Assembly (NCBI GenBank): GCA_934320645.1
Contig: CAKRFP010000013.1
Span: forward strand, 1-63,092
Source of the DNA: an uncultured Bariatricus sp.
Lineage (GTDB): Bacteria; Bacillota; Clostridia; Lachnospirales; Lachnospiraceae
Reading direction: 5' to 3'
DNA: 63,092 nucleotides
In this document: piece by piece, positions 17,070 to 26,363 of the stretch
How positions within the stretch are numbered: position 1 is the stretch's first letter
Layout: each line of letters starts with the position of its first letter
Position numbers and translations under genes: made by a program
Notes under the pieces: generated by a model
What the model was told of the DNA's origin: nothing
Database searches by the model: none
What the model saw: only the letters and a program-made list of their open reading frames with translations

Positions 17070-18158
17070 ATGGAATTAAAAACACCACTTTATGATGCTC
17101 ATGTAAAAGCAGGTGGAAAGATCGTACCGTTTGCCGGATACCTTCTTCCGGTTCAGTATGAGACAGGCGTGATCAAAGAGCATATGGCAGTTCGTACCCA
17201 GGCCGGACTTTTTGATGTATCTCATATGGGTGAAATCCTTTGTGAAGGAAAAGATGCTCTTGCCAATCTGCAGCACATCCTTACAAACGATTTTACAAAT
17301 ATGGTAGACGGACAGGCAAGATACAGCCCGATGTGTAATGAGAACGGCGGAACCGTTGATGACCTGATCGTATATAAAAAATCAGATGACCACTATTTTA
17401 TCGTAGTAAATGCAGCAAACAAAGATAAAGATTATCAGTGGATGCTTGCACATCAGTCAGGAGAGGTTACATTTACAGATGTGTCCGATCAGTATGGACA
17501 GATCGCTCTTCAGGGACCGAAAGCGATGGAAATCTTAAGAAAACTTACAACAGAGGAAAATATTCCGAAGAAATATTACCATGCAGTATTTGGCGCAGAA
17601 GTTGCCGGAATGCCTTGTATCGTATCCAAGACAGGATATACAGGGGAAGATGGAGTTGAGATCTATCTGGCAAGTGATCTTGCAGAAAAGATGTGGGAGA
17701 CACTTCATGAAGCAGGAAAAGAAGAAGGACTGATCCCTTGTGGACTCGGCGCACGTGATACCCTTCGTATGGAAGCAGCAATGCCTCTTTACGGACATGA
17801 GATGGATGATGAAGTATCACCTCTTGAAACAGGCCTGAACTTCGGTGTTAAGATGAAGAAAGACGAATTCATCGGAAAGAAAGCCATGGAAGACAGAGGA
17901 ACACCAAAGATCGAAAGAATTGGTCTTAAAGTAACAGGAAGAGGAATCATCCGTGAACATCAGGATCTGTATGTTGGAGATCAGAAGATCGGACATACAA
18001 CATCCGGAACACATTGTCCTTATCTTGGATATCCGATCGCTATGGCACTTGTTGATGCCGGAAGCGTAGCAATTGGCGATAAGGTAGAAGCAGATGTACG
18101 TGGAAGAAGAGTGGAAGCAGAAGTTGTGCAGCTTCCATTCTATAAGAGAGCAAAATAA
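17070..18158 (+). CDS. gcvT: Glycine cleavage system T protein (aminomethyltransferase)
   Basis: A 362-residue T protein. It releases ammonia from the aminomethyl group carried on lipoyl-GcvH and hands the carbon to THF as 5,10-methylene-THF. Typical segments are TPLYDAHVKAGGKIVPFAGY, GLFDVSHMGE, QGPKAMEIL and the folate/aminomethyl region GARDTLRMEAAMPLYGHE. It starts 15 bases after glyA and has a GGGAGG binding site. Length and motifs are normal. Confidence 0.97.
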   Translation: MELKTPLYDAHVKAGGKIVPFAGYLLPVQYETGVIKEHMAVRTQAGLFDVSHMGEILCEGKDALANLQHILTNDFTNMVDGQARYSPMCNENGGTVDDLIVYKKSDDHYFIVVNAANKDKDYQWMLAHQSGEVTFTDVSDQYGQIALQGPKAMEILRKLTTEENIPKKYYHAVFGAEVAGMPCIVSKTGYTGEDGVEIYLASDLAEKMWETLHEAGKEEGLIPCGLGARDTLRMEAAMPLYGHEMDDEVSPLETGLNFGVKMKKDEFIGKKAMEDRGTPKIERIGLKVTGRGIIREHQDLYVGDQKIGHTTSGTHCPYLGYPIAMALVDAGSVAIGDKVEADVRGRRVEAEVVQLPFYKRAK

Positions 18159-18188
18159 AAGAAAATAATAACGAAAATAGATTAACAG

Positions 18189-18236
18189 GCCGGTCGCAGA
18201 AAAAGCGATAGAGAGTGTTTGAAAAAGGCGGCCGGC
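18189..18236 (+). other. Intercistronic hairpin between gcvT and gcvH
   Basis: The 105-base gap holds a GC-rich inverted repeat, GCCGG near 18189 with CCGGC near 18232, but no T-run follows. This fits an RNA-processing or stability element within the operon rather than a terminator. Confidence 0.4.
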
Positions 18237-18263
18237 AGTTGAAAAGAAAAGGAGATTAAAATC

Positions 18264-18641
18264 ATGGAAGTAAGAGCAAAATTAAAATATACAAAATCAC
18301 ACGAATGGGTAAAAGAAGAAGGCGGAGTCTGGACAATTGGTCTTACAGATTATGCACAGTCAGCACTCGGTGATCTCGTATTCGTAAATCTTCCGGAAGT
18401 TGGAGACAGCGTAGAGGCCGGAGAAGTATTTGGAGATGTTGAATCTGTAAAAGCGGTATCAGATGTATATTCACCGGTAACAGGAGAAGTTGAAGAAATC
18501 AACGAAGAACTTCTTGACGCACCGGAAACGATCAATGGCGCTCCGTATGATGCATGGTTCATTAAAGTAAAAGATGTATCCGGAACAGAGGAACTTCTTT
18601 CAGCAGAAGAATATGAGGCATTTGTAGCAAGTGAAGAATAA
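18264..18641 (+). CDS. gcvH: Glycine cleavage system H protein (lipoyl carrier)
   Basis: A 125-residue H protein. The lipoylated lysine is K63 in DVESVKAVSDVYSP, with the N-terminal YTKSHEWVKEE and the central GDLVFVNLPEVGDSVEAGE. It carries the aminomethyl group between P, T and L proteins. The gene has an AAGGAG site and is separated from gcvT by 105 bases with a hairpin, which could set a higher level of H protein than of the enzymes around it. Confidence 0.98.
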   Translation: MEVRAKLKYTKSHEWVKEEGGVWTIGLTDYAQSALGDLVFVNLPEVGDSVEAGEVFGDVESVKAVSDVYSPVTGEVEEINEELLDAPETINGAPYDAWFIKVKDVSGTEELLSAEEYEAFVASEE

Positions 18642-18665
18642 TCAGGGAAAGGCGGTGGACCATTC

Positions 18666-19979
18666 ATGGGAAGCTATGTACCGAATACAAAAGAGCAGCG
18701 TCAGGAAATGCTGAAAGAGATCGGGTTTCAGTCAATTGACGATCTGTTCGCACATATTCCGGCAGAAGTAAAGATCCAGGGCGGTCTTAATATTCCGGAA
18801 GGAAAAACAGAATTAGAAGTACGTCGCGATATGGAAAATATTGCTGCAAAGAATCAGGTATTTAAGACGATTTTCCGTGGCGCAGGCGCTTACCGGCATT
18901 TTATTCCGGCAACAGTAAAGAGCGTGATTTCAAAAGAAAATTTATTAACTGCATATACTCCTTATCAGGCAGAGATCAGCCAGGGAATCCTGCAGTCGAT
19001 CTTTGAATATCAGACCATGATCTGTGATCTGACAGGAATGGACATTTCCAATGCCTGCGTATATGATGGTGCAGAAGCATCCGCAGAAGGTGTGGCAATG
19101 TGCCGTGACAGAAAACGCAGCAAAGCACTTGTTTCAGCTACCGTGAATCCATATGTTCTTGAGACGATCAAAACATACTGCTTCGGAAATGAAATGGAAG
19201 TAGAAGTAATTCCGGAAAAAGACGGACTTACAGATATTGAATATCTGAAGGAACATGTAGATGCACAGACAGCATGTGTACTGATCCAGCATCCGAACTA
19301 CTACGGTAATCTGGAAGAAGCAGCCAAGATTGGTGAGATCACACATGGAGCAGGGGCAAAATATGTGATGAATGTCAATCCGATTTCTCTCGGTGTAGTA
19401 AAGACACCGGCAGAATATGGAGCTGATGTGGCAGTTGGCGAAGGGCAGCCACTTGGACTTTCTATCGCATTCGGCGGACCATATCTTGGATTTATGGCTG
19501 CAACACAGAAGATGATGAGAAATCTTCCTGGACGTATCGTTGGACAGACAGAAGACCACAATGGAAAGAAAGGTTATGTACTTACTCTTCAGGCAAGAGA
19601 ACAGCATATCCGTCGTGAAAAAGCATCCAGCAATATCTGCTCAAACCAGGCACTCTGCGCACTTGCAGTAGGCGTTTATCTGGCAACAATGGGCAATGAA
19701 GGGATTAAGAAAGCAGCAACACTTTCAACCTCAAAAGCACATTATCTTTCAGCAGAACTTGCAAAAGTTGAATACCAGACCGAGAACAAAGGAGAATTTT
19801 TCCATGAATTCGTAACTGTATCCAATGTTCCGGCCGCGAAAGGACTTGCAGCACTTGAGGAAAAAGGAATCCTTGGAGGATTTCCGCTTGATGAGCACAG
19901 AATTCTGTGGTGCTGTACAGAAGTGAATACCAAAGAAGAGATGGACGCAGTTGTTCAGATTCTGAAGGAGGTGCAGTAA
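18666..19979 (+). CDS. gcvPA: Glycine dehydrogenase (decarboxylating) subunit 1
   Basis: A 437-residue alpha half of the split P protein, which with GcvPB decarboxylates glycine. Characteristic segments are GAGAYRHFIPATVKSV, YTPYQAEISQGILQSIFEYQTMI and GLSIAFGGPYLGFMA. It lacks the PLP lysine, which is on subunit 2. The split form is usual in Firmicutes. Its stop codon overlaps the gcvPB start (TAATG), so translation is coupled and should give equal amounts of the two subunits. Confidence 0.97.
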   Translation: MGSYVPNTKEQRQEMLKEIGFQSIDDLFAHIPAEVKIQGGLNIPEGKTELEVRRDMENIAAKNQVFKTIFRGAGAYRHFIPATVKSVISKENLLTAYTPYQAEISQGILQSIFEYQTMICDLTGMDISNACVYDGAEASAEGVAMCRDRKRSKALVSATVNPYVLETIKTYCFGNEMEVEVIPEKDGLTDIEYLKEHVDAQTACVLIQHPNYYGNLEEAAKIGEITHGAGAKYVMNVNPISLGVVKTPAEYGADVAVGEGQPLGLSIAFGGPYLGFMAATQKMMRNLPGRIVGQTEDHNGKKGYVLTLQAREQHIRREKASSNICSNQALCALAVGVYLATMGNEGIKKAATLSTSKAHYLSAELAKVEYQTENKGEFFHEFVTVSNVPAAKGLAALEEKGILGGFPLDEHRILWCCTEVNTKEEMDAVVQILKEVQ

Positions 19980-21409
19980 TGTTAATATTTGAAAAAAGCA
20001 GACCTGGAAGAGGTTGCGATTTACTGCCAGAATGCGATGTAGAAGTAACACTTCCACAGGAAAAAGATAAAAGAGAGAAAAAACTTCATCTGCCGGAGCT
20101 TTCTGAGATTGAACTGAGCAGACATTATACAGAGCTTGCAAAGAAATCACATGGTGTGAATGATGGTTTCTATCCACTCGGATCTTGTACAATGAAATAC
20201 AATCCGAAGATCAATGAAGATATGGCAGCACTTCCGGGATTCACAGAGATCCATCCACTGCAGCCGGCACATACGGTACAGGGATGCCTGGAAGTCATCA
20301 AAGAATCTGAAAATCTTCTCTGCGAGATCACAGGTATGGATCGAATGACATTCCAGCCGGCAGCCGGTGCTCACGGAGAATTTACAGGACTTCTTCTGAT
20401 CAAAGCATATCATAAGAGCCGTGGAGACGAAAAGAGAAAGAAAATTATCGTTCCGGACTCTGCACATGGAACCAACCCGGCAAGTGCGGCAATGGCAGGA
20501 TTTCAGGTAGTCAGCATTGAATCTGCACCGGATGGTGGTGTTGATCTTGAAAAATTACAGGAAGTATGCGGAGAGGATACAGCAGGACTTATGCTTACCA
20601 ATCCAAATACGGTAGGACTTTTTGATAAGAATATTCTGAAGATCACGGAGATCGTTCATAACTGTGGCGGACTTTGCTACTATGACGGAGCAAACTTAAA
20701 TGCAGTTATGGGAACTGTTCGCCCTGGAGATATGGGATTTGATGTGATCCATCTGAATCTTCACAAAACCTTCTCAACTCCGCACGGTGGCGGTGGTCCT
20801 GGAAGCGGACCTGTTGGATGCAAGAGCATGCTGGTTCCGTTCCTTCCATCTTATGTAGTAGATGGGGAAGAAGAACTGAAATTTGTAAAAGAACCACAGA
20901 ACATCGGTGAGATGAAGAGCTTCTATGGAAACTTTACAGTCATCGTAAAAGCACTTACCTATGTGAAGACACTGGGACGCGAAGGTATTCCGGAAGCGAG
21001 CCAGAATGCAGTTCTGAATGCAAATTACATGATGAACAAACTGAAAGATCTTTATACAATGGCGTATGACGAGGTATGTATGCATGAATTCGTAATGAGT
21101 CTTGCAGATCTGAAAAAGAAAACAGGAATTTCTGCAATGGATATTGCAAAAGGACTTCTTGATAACGGTATCCATCCACCGACAATGTACTTCCCGCTGA
21201 TCGTTGAGGAAGCACTGATGGTAGAGCCGACAGAGACAGAGTCCAAAGAAACGCTGGATGAAGCAGTAGAAGTATTACGCAAACTGTATGAAATCGCAGA
21301 AACAGATGCCGAACAGCTTCGTCAGGCTCCTGTTACAACACCGGTTACAAGAATGGATGAGGTTGGAGCAGCAAGACATCCATATCTGCGATACGAATGG
21401 CAGGACTAA
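19979..21409 (+). CDS. gcvPB: Glycine dehydrogenase (decarboxylating) subunit 2
   Basis: A 476-residue beta half of the P protein. The PLP-binding lysine is K263 in HLNLHKTFSTPHGGGGPG. The N-terminus includes LPELSEIELSRHYTELAKKSHGV and YPLGSCTMKYNPK. The start at ATG 19979 overlaps the gcvPA stop and has GGAGG at 19967-19971; the frame extends further upstream inside gcvPA but has no reason to be used. Confidence 0.98.
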   Translation: MLIFEKSRPGRGCDLLPECDVEVTLPQEKDKREKKLHLPELSEIELSRHYTELAKKSHGVNDGFYPLGSCTMKYNPKINEDMAALPGFTEIHPLQPAHTVQGCLEVIKESENLLCEITGMDRMTFQPAAGAHGEFTGLLLIKAYHKSRGDEKRKKIIVPDSAHGTNPASAAMAGFQVVSIESAPDGGVDLEKLQEVCGEDTAGLMLTNPNTVGLFDKNILKITEIVHNCGGLCYYDGANLNAVMGTVRPGDMGFDVIHLNLHKTFSTPHGGGGPGSGPVGCKSMLVPFLPSYVVDGEEELKFVKEPQNIGEMKSFYGNFTVIVKALTYVKTLGREGIPEASQNAVLNANYMMNKLKDLYTMAYDEVCMHEFVMSLADLKKKTGISAMDIAKGLLDNGIHPPTMYFPLIVEEALMVEPTETESKETLDEAVEVLRKLYEIAETDAEQLRQAPVTTPVTRMDEVGAARHPYLRYEWQD

Positions 21410-21439
21410 TAAGTTATAGCTTAAAGAGAGGGAAAAACT

Positions 21440-22438
21440 ATGATTGAAAAGATTACTTATATTGAAAGCAATCAGTTCAGTCCATATAGAAATCTTGCAG
21501 TGGAGGAGTATTTGCTCCTCCACTGCGAGGATAAAGAATGTATTCTTTATCTGTGGCAGAATCAGAATACAGTTGTTATCGGACGGAATCAAAATGCTTG
21601 GAAAGAATGTAGAACAACAAAGCTGGAAGAAGAAGGAGGTCATCTTGCAAGACGTCTGTCAGGAGGCGGAGCCGTATATCATGATCTCGGAAATATGAAT
21701 TTCACATTTCTGATCAATAAAGAGGAATATAATCTGGACCGGCAGCTTCAGGTAATCATAGGAGCGATGGAGATCCTTGGATTAAAAGCAGAAAAATCCG
21801 GGCGTAACGATATCCTGATCGATGGAAAGAAATTTTCAGGAAATGCGTTTTATGAGCAGGAAAAGCATTGCTATCACCATGGCACAATCATGGTAGACGT
21901 GAATATGGAAACCTTATCCAGATATCTGACTGTATCAAAGGATAAACTGAAATCAAAGGGGGTTGATTCCGTAAAATCCAGAGTGACGAATTTGAGAGAC
22001 TATCTTCCGGAACTTACAATGGAAGAACTGAAAGTGGCACTTAAGCAGTCATTTGAAAATGTGTATGGATTGAAGGTTCATGATAAAAAAACAGAGGATC
22101 TCGACCAGAAAGCGATTGAAGAAAGAGAACAGTTTTTCACGTCATGGAACTGGTTATATGGAAGAAAAATAGATTTTCAGTATGAACTTTCACACCGTTT
22201 CAGCTGGGGTGGTATCAATTTACAGTTGGCAGTTGAATCAGGGAAGATTAAAGATATCGTGGTTTGGTCGGATGCGCTGAATCCGGACTTCATACAGGCG
22301 ATTCCAAAGTATCTGAAAGGGTTGAAATACAGAAAAGAAAGTATCTGTATAGAATTGGGGCTTTTCTGGTCAGATAATCCGCAGGAAGAAGAGATGATGA
22401 AGGATATTATCGAATGGATTCAGGGCGAGGAACTGTAG
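21440..22438 (+). CDS. lplA: Lipoate-protein ligase
   Basis: A 332-residue lipoate protein ligase, which activates lipoate with ATP and attaches it to the GcvH lysine. Visible family segments are RNLAVEEYLL, LYLWQNQNTVVIGRNQNAW, RRLSGGGAVYHDLGN and KKFSGNAFYEQ, followed by a C-terminal accessory domain. Its position between gcvPB and lpdA makes GcvH the obvious target. The operon therefore carries its own cofactor-attachment step and implies use of scavenged lipoate. Confidence 0.95.
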   Translation: MIEKITYIESNQFSPYRNLAVEEYLLLHCEDKECILYLWQNQNTVVIGRNQNAWKECRTTKLEEEGGHLARRLSGGGAVYHDLGNMNFTFLINKEEYNLDRQLQVIIGAMEILGLKAEKSGRNDILIDGKKFSGNAFYEQEKHCYHHGTIMVDVNMETLSRYLTVSKDKLKSKGVDSVKSRVTNLRDYLPELTMEELKVALKQSFENVYGLKVHDKKTEDLDQKAIEEREQFFTSWNWLYGRKIDFQYELSHRFSWGGINLQLAVESGKIKDIVVWSDALNPDFIQAIPKYLKGLKYRKESICIELGLFWSDNPQEEEMMKDIIEWIQGEEL

Positions 22439-22452
22439 GAGGATGAAATAAA

Positions 22453-23856
22453 ATGAGCGAGAAGTTTGATGTAGTAGTAATTGGTGCCGGTCCGGGGGGA
22501 TACGTGGCAGCAATCAAATCTGCGAAGCTTGGAATGAAGACCGCAGTGATTGAAGAAAGAGAAGTCGGAGGAACATGCCTGAACAGAGGATGTATTCCGG
22601 CAAAAGCGATGATTCATGCATCGACATTATATCGTGAAATCAAAGAAGCAGACCGCTTTGGAATTTCAGCATCAGATGTAACTTATGATTTTGAAAAAAT
22701 TTTGGAATACAAAGAGCAGACAACCGGACAGCTCGTACAGGGTGTCGAACAGCTTCTGCAGGCAAATGGTGTAACAAGATATTACGGAAAAGGCACACTT
22801 TTTGAGGGAAAAAAAGTGAAGATTACAGGGGATGAGGAACAGATTATCGAAGCAGAGAATGTCATTCTGGCTTCTGGTTCCAAACCACTTGTTCTTCCAA
22901 TTCGGGGAATGGATCTTCCAAGGGTTCTGACAAGTGATGAACTCTTCAAGATGAGAGAAGTTCCAAAGAGTCTTGTTATCATCGGTGGTGGCGTGATCAG
23001 TGTAGAATTTGCAACCGTATATTCCGCACTTGGATCTAAAGTTACCATTCTGGAAGCAATGCCTCGTCTGGTTCCAAATATGGATAAAGAGATTGCGCAA
23101 AACCTGAAACTGATTCTGAAGAAACGTGGCGTAGAAAGCCATACATCAGCCGCAGTACAGGGCGTGCATATGGAAGGGGATACCTGTGTATGTACCTTCA
23201 TTGAGAAAGAAAAAGAACAGACTGTAGAGGCAGAATATGTTCTGTGTGCAGTTGGAAGATGCCCGAATACCGACGGATTATTTGCAGAAGGTGCTACTCC
23301 GGATATGGAAAGAGGACGTGTTCTTGTAAATGATAAATTCGAAAGCAGTATTCCGGGAGTCTATGCGATCGGTGATCTGATCTTTGGCGCACAGCTTGCC
23401 CATGCAGCAAGTGCACAGGGAATCGTTGTTGCAGAACAGCTGGCGGGAAAAGAACCTTCTGTGAATCTGGATGTGGTTCCGGGATGTGTTTATACAGATC
23501 CGGAAATCGCATCAGCAGGTATTACAGAAGATGCGGCCAAAGAACAGGGAATCAAAGTAAAGACTGGCAAATTTATCATGAGTGCCAATGGTAAATCTCT
23601 TATTACAAAAGAAGAAAGAGGATTTATCAAGATCGTGGCAGATGAAGAGACAGATGTGATTCTCGGAGCACAGATGATGTGTGCAAGAGCCACAGACATG
23701 ATCGGTGAATTTGTAACTGCGATCGCAAATAAAATGACGGTTGCACAGCTTTTAAAGGGAATGCGTGCACATCCGACGTATAACGAAGGAATCGGAGAAG
23801 CCCTGGAAGAAGCAGAGGGTGGAGCGATCCACGTTGTACCAAAGAAAAAGAAATAG
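22453..23856 (+). CDS. lpdA: Dihydrolipoyl dehydrogenase (L protein)
   Basis: A 467-residue flavoprotein that reoxidises dihydrolipoyl-GcvH with NAD+. FAD-binding GAGPGGYVAA is at residues 11-20. The redox-active disulfide is C42-C47 (GGTCLNRGCIPAKA). The NAD-binding GGGVISVEFA lies mid-protein. The C-terminal active-site HPTYNEGIGE supplies the His-Glu pair. There is no N-terminal lipoyl domain. It starts 14 bases after lplA and completes the glycine cleavage set. No clear terminator separates it from folC; an 80-base gap holds a 14-bp palindrome (TCAGCATATGCTGA). Confidence 0.97.
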   Translation: MSEKFDVVVIGAGPGGYVAAIKSAKLGMKTAVIEEREVGGTCLNRGCIPAKAMIHASTLYREIKEADRFGISASDVTYDFEKILEYKEQTTGQLVQGVEQLLQANGVTRYYGKGTLFEGKKVKITGDEEQIIEAENVILASGSKPLVLPIRGMDLPRVLTSDELFKMREVPKSLVIIGGGVISVEFATVYSALGSKVTILEAMPRLVPNMDKEIAQNLKLILKKRGVESHTSAAVQGVHMEGDTCVCTFIEKEKEQTVEAEYVLCAVGRCPNTDGLFAEGATPDMERGRVLVNDKFESSIPGVYAIGDLIFGAQLAHAASAQGIVVAEQLAGKEPSVNLDVVPGCVYTDPEIASAGITEDAAKEQGIKVKTGKFIMSANGKSLITKEERGFIKIVADEETDVILGAQMMCARATDMIGEFVTAIANKMTVAQLLKGMRAHPTYNEGIGEALEEAEGGAIHVVPKKKK

Positions 23857-23936
23857 AACTGTACAGCAGTAAAGGAATATGATAAAATATTCAGATATCA
23901 GCATATGCTGAAAAGTACAAAAAGGAAAATTAAATC

Positions 23937-25226
23937 ATGTTATACGAAGAAGCAAGGGTATATTTGGATCATGTATCGAAATACGGAAGTGTACTTGGCT
24001 TAGATAGTATAAAGAGCTTATTGGGTGAGCTTGGGAATCCGCAGAAAGATTTGAAATTTATACATATAGCCGGGACTAATGGAAAAGGATCGATTCTCGC
24101 CGGAATCTCCGGTATCCTGCAGCAGGCAGGATACCGGACCGGAAGATACTGTTCTCCGACCGTGATGGGATATATGGAACGATTTCAGGTTGATGGCCAA
24201 TGGATGGCGGAGGACGAGCTCGCCCCTTTTGTATCTCAGGTGAAAGAGGCAGCGGAAAAAGTAGAAGAAAAAACAGATCTTACTGTGACCGTTTTTGAGA
24301 TGGAGACAGCGATCGCATTTCTTTATTTTAAGAAGAAAAGATGTGACTATGTTGTGCTGGAAGCCGGAATGGGAGGACTTCTGGATGCAACGAATGTGAT
24401 CGATACAACGGTTTTGAGCGTGTTTGCATCGATCAGTATGGATCATATTGGTGTGCTTGGAAATACACTGGAAGAGATTGCGGAAAATAAAGCAGGGATC
24501 ATAAAGCCATCCTGCCAGGCAGTGGTGACAGCGCCGCAGAAGCCGTCTGTGATCCGAATTTTACAGGAAAAGGCAGAAGAATATGGCTGTCAAATCCGGA
24601 TTGCGTATCCGGAAAAGGCAACAGTGAAAAAAGAATCGATGGATGGTCAGATCTTTTCTTATGAGGAGTATAAGGACGTTCATCTGAATTTGATCGGAAG
24701 ATATCAGATCGACAATGCAGTGACGGTATTGGAGGCTGTGAAAGCCCTGAATGAAAATGGAGCAGTTATTCCGGAGGATGCGGTAAGAGCAGGATTTGCA
24801 AAAGTAATCTGGCAAGGAAGATTCCAGGTTCTTGAAAGAGAACCGTTGATGATCGCAGATGGCGCACACAATCAGGATGCAGCGCTTAGGCTTGCAGAAA
24901 ATGTGAGAACCTATCTTGCAGGAAGACGGATCATCGGAGTGATGGGTGTTTTTAAAGATAAAGAGTACCGGAAAATGGCAGAGATCATGACACCGTATCT
25001 TACGAAAGTGTATACGATCGATCTCCCGAATCGGGAGCGGAGTCTGGCGAAAGAAGAACTGTGCAAAGTATTGGAAGAAAATGGAGTACAGGCAGAACCG
25101 GCAGAAGGAATCCGGGAGGCACTTACAGCAGCAAAAGCAGACTGTAAAAGGGATGATGTGGTTCTGAGTTTTGGTTCCCTGTCTTATTTGGGGGATGTGA
25201 TTCGGATTTGCAGGAAAAGGAAATAG
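23937..25226 (+). CDS. folC: Folylpolyglutamate synthase / dihydrofolate synthase
   Basis: A 429-residue Mur-ligase-type enzyme that adds glutamate to dihydropteroate and/or folates. The ATP loop is GTNGKGS at residues 46-52. Other landmarks are YCSPTVMGYMERFQ, LEAGMGGLLDATNV, SMDHIGVLGNTLEEIAENKAGI and ADGAHNQDA. AAGGAAA lies ahead of the ATG. It is the first gene of a five-gene folate cluster, so with few folate genes elsewhere visible it could serve both reactions. Confidence 0.95.
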   Translation: MLYEEARVYLDHVSKYGSVLGLDSIKSLLGELGNPQKDLKFIHIAGTNGKGSILAGISGILQQAGYRTGRYCSPTVMGYMERFQVDGQWMAEDELAPFVSQVKEAAEKVEEKTDLTVTVFEMETAIAFLYFKKKRCDYVVLEAGMGGLLDATNVIDTTVLSVFASISMDHIGVLGNTLEEIAENKAGIIKPSCQAVVTAPQKPSVIRILQEKAEEYGCQIRIAYPEKATVKKESMDGQIFSYEEYKDVHLNLIGRYQIDNAVTVLEAVKALNENGAVIPEDAVRAGFAKVIWQGRFQVLEREPLMIADGAHNQDAALRLAENVRTYLAGRRIIGVMGVFKDKEYRKMAEIMTPYLTKVYTIDLPNRERSLAKEELCKVLEENGVQAEPAEGIREALTAAKADCKRDDVVLSFGSLSYLGDVIRICRKRK

Positions 25227-25251
25227 ACTGAGAGAAGAAAGAGAGAACATT

Positions 25252-25809
25252 ATGGTAGATCATAAAAAAGTAGAACAGGCAATCCGGCTTTTGCTGGAAG
25301 GAATCGGTGAAGATCCTGACAGAGAAGGACTGGTTGAAACACCGGACCGAATTGCAAGAATGTATGAAGAAATCTGTGGCGGAATGAATGAGGATGCAGC
25401 GGAACACCTGAAAAAGACATTTACAGCAGAAAATAATGAAATGGTTGTGGAAAAAGATATTACATTCTATTCCATGTGCGAGCATCATATGCTGCCCTTT
25501 TACGGAAAAGTTCATATTGCCTATATTCCGGATGGAAAGGTTGTGGGACTGAGCAAGCTTGCGCGTACCGTGGAAGTATTTACAAGAAGACTGCAGCTTC
25601 AGGAACAGATGACAGCGCAGATTGCAGACGCATTGATGGAGAATCTTCATCCGAAGGGTGTGATGGTGCTTGCCGAGGCAGAGCATATGTGTATGACCAT
25701 GCGCGGAATCAAGAAGCCGGGAAGTAAGACCGTCAGTGTTGTTACAAGAGGTGCGTTTGAGGATGACGAAAGACTGCAGAACATGTTTTTCCGTATGATA
25801 GGTTGTTAG
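25252..25809 (+). CDS. folE: GTP cyclohydrolase I
   Basis: A 185-residue type IA enzyme converting GTP to 7,8-dihydroneopterin triphosphate, the first folate step. Zinc ligands are C76 and H79 in FYSMCEHHMLPFYGK, and C147 in EAEHMCMTMRG. It starts 25 bases after folC. The next gene, an HD-domain protein, starts 4 bases after its stop, so the two are almost certainly co-translated. Confidence 0.98.
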   Translation: MVDHKKVEQAIRLLLEGIGEDPDREGLVETPDRIARMYEEICGGMNEDAAEHLKKTFTAENNEMVVEKDITFYSMCEHHMLPFYGKVHIAYIPDGKVVGLSKLARTVEVFTRRLQLQEQMTAQIADALMENLHPKGVMVLAEAEHMCMTMRGIKKPGSKTVSVVTRGAFEDDERLQNMFFRMIGC

Positions 25810-25813
25810 GGCC

Positions 25814-26347
25814 ATGGAATTAGAAAGAAAAATGGAAGAACAGAAGCGGATGCAGAGAGTCTGGAAGATCTATGAGCATCCTCTTTTTAAAGAAGGACTT
25901 GCAGAAAATAAAGAGGCGGAAAAAGAAAGAAAATTCTGCCACCATGACATGATTCATTTTCTGGATGTGGCACGTCTGATGTACCTTTTTTCTATGGAAC
26001 GTGGATATGAGATTGAGAAAGAAGAAATTTACGCAGCAGCACTTCTTCATGATATTGGGAAATGGAAACAGTATAAAGCAGGGATTTCCCATGAGATTGC
26101 AAGTGCTGAGATTGCAAAAAGGATTCTGGAAGAGACTGGATTTACACAGGCGGAGTCTGACAGGATTCTTTTTGCAATTTTAAGCCACAGAGGAAAAGCA
26201 GAAGAGTCAGCAGAGGAAGATGGAAAGAAGCAGTTTGCTGAAATTCTCTATGATGCGGATAAGATTTCCCGCGCATGCTATACCTGTCCGGCTGAAAAAG
26301 AATGCAATTGGAGCAGTGAGAAAAAGAACCAGAAGATCATCTGGTAG
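25814..26347 (+). CDS. HD-domain phosphohydrolase embedded in the folate operon
   Basis: A 177-residue HD-superfamily protein. Metal-binding residues can be read as H44 (FCHHDMIHFLDVARL), H79-D80 (ALLHDIGKWKQY), H93, H125 (ILSHRGK) and D147 (ILYDADKIS). A cysteine group C155-x2-C158-x5-C164 near the C-terminus is an extra feature that could bind a metal. HD proteins hydrolyse phosphate esters and nucleotides. It is locked between folE (4-base gap) and folP (16-base gap). Dihydroneopterin triphosphate must lose its phosphates before FolB acts, and no Nudix enzyme is encoded here, so a role in that dephosphorylation is a reasonable inference, not shown by sequence. Confidence 0.85.
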   Translation: MELERKMEEQKRMQRVWKIYEHPLFKEGLAENKEAEKERKFCHHDMIHFLDVARLMYLFSMERGYEIEKEEIYAAALLHDIGKWKQYKAGISHEIASAEIAKRILEETGFTQAESDRILFAILSHRGKAEESAEEDGKKQFAEILYDADKISRACYTCPAEKECNWSSEKKNQKIIW

Positions 26348-26363
26348 AAAATGAGGAACCAAA

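Noticed and set aside
24561..25815. Two antisense frames of about 230 residues over folC and folE
   Set aside because: Both lie opposite well-supported folate genes and show no domain or start signal.
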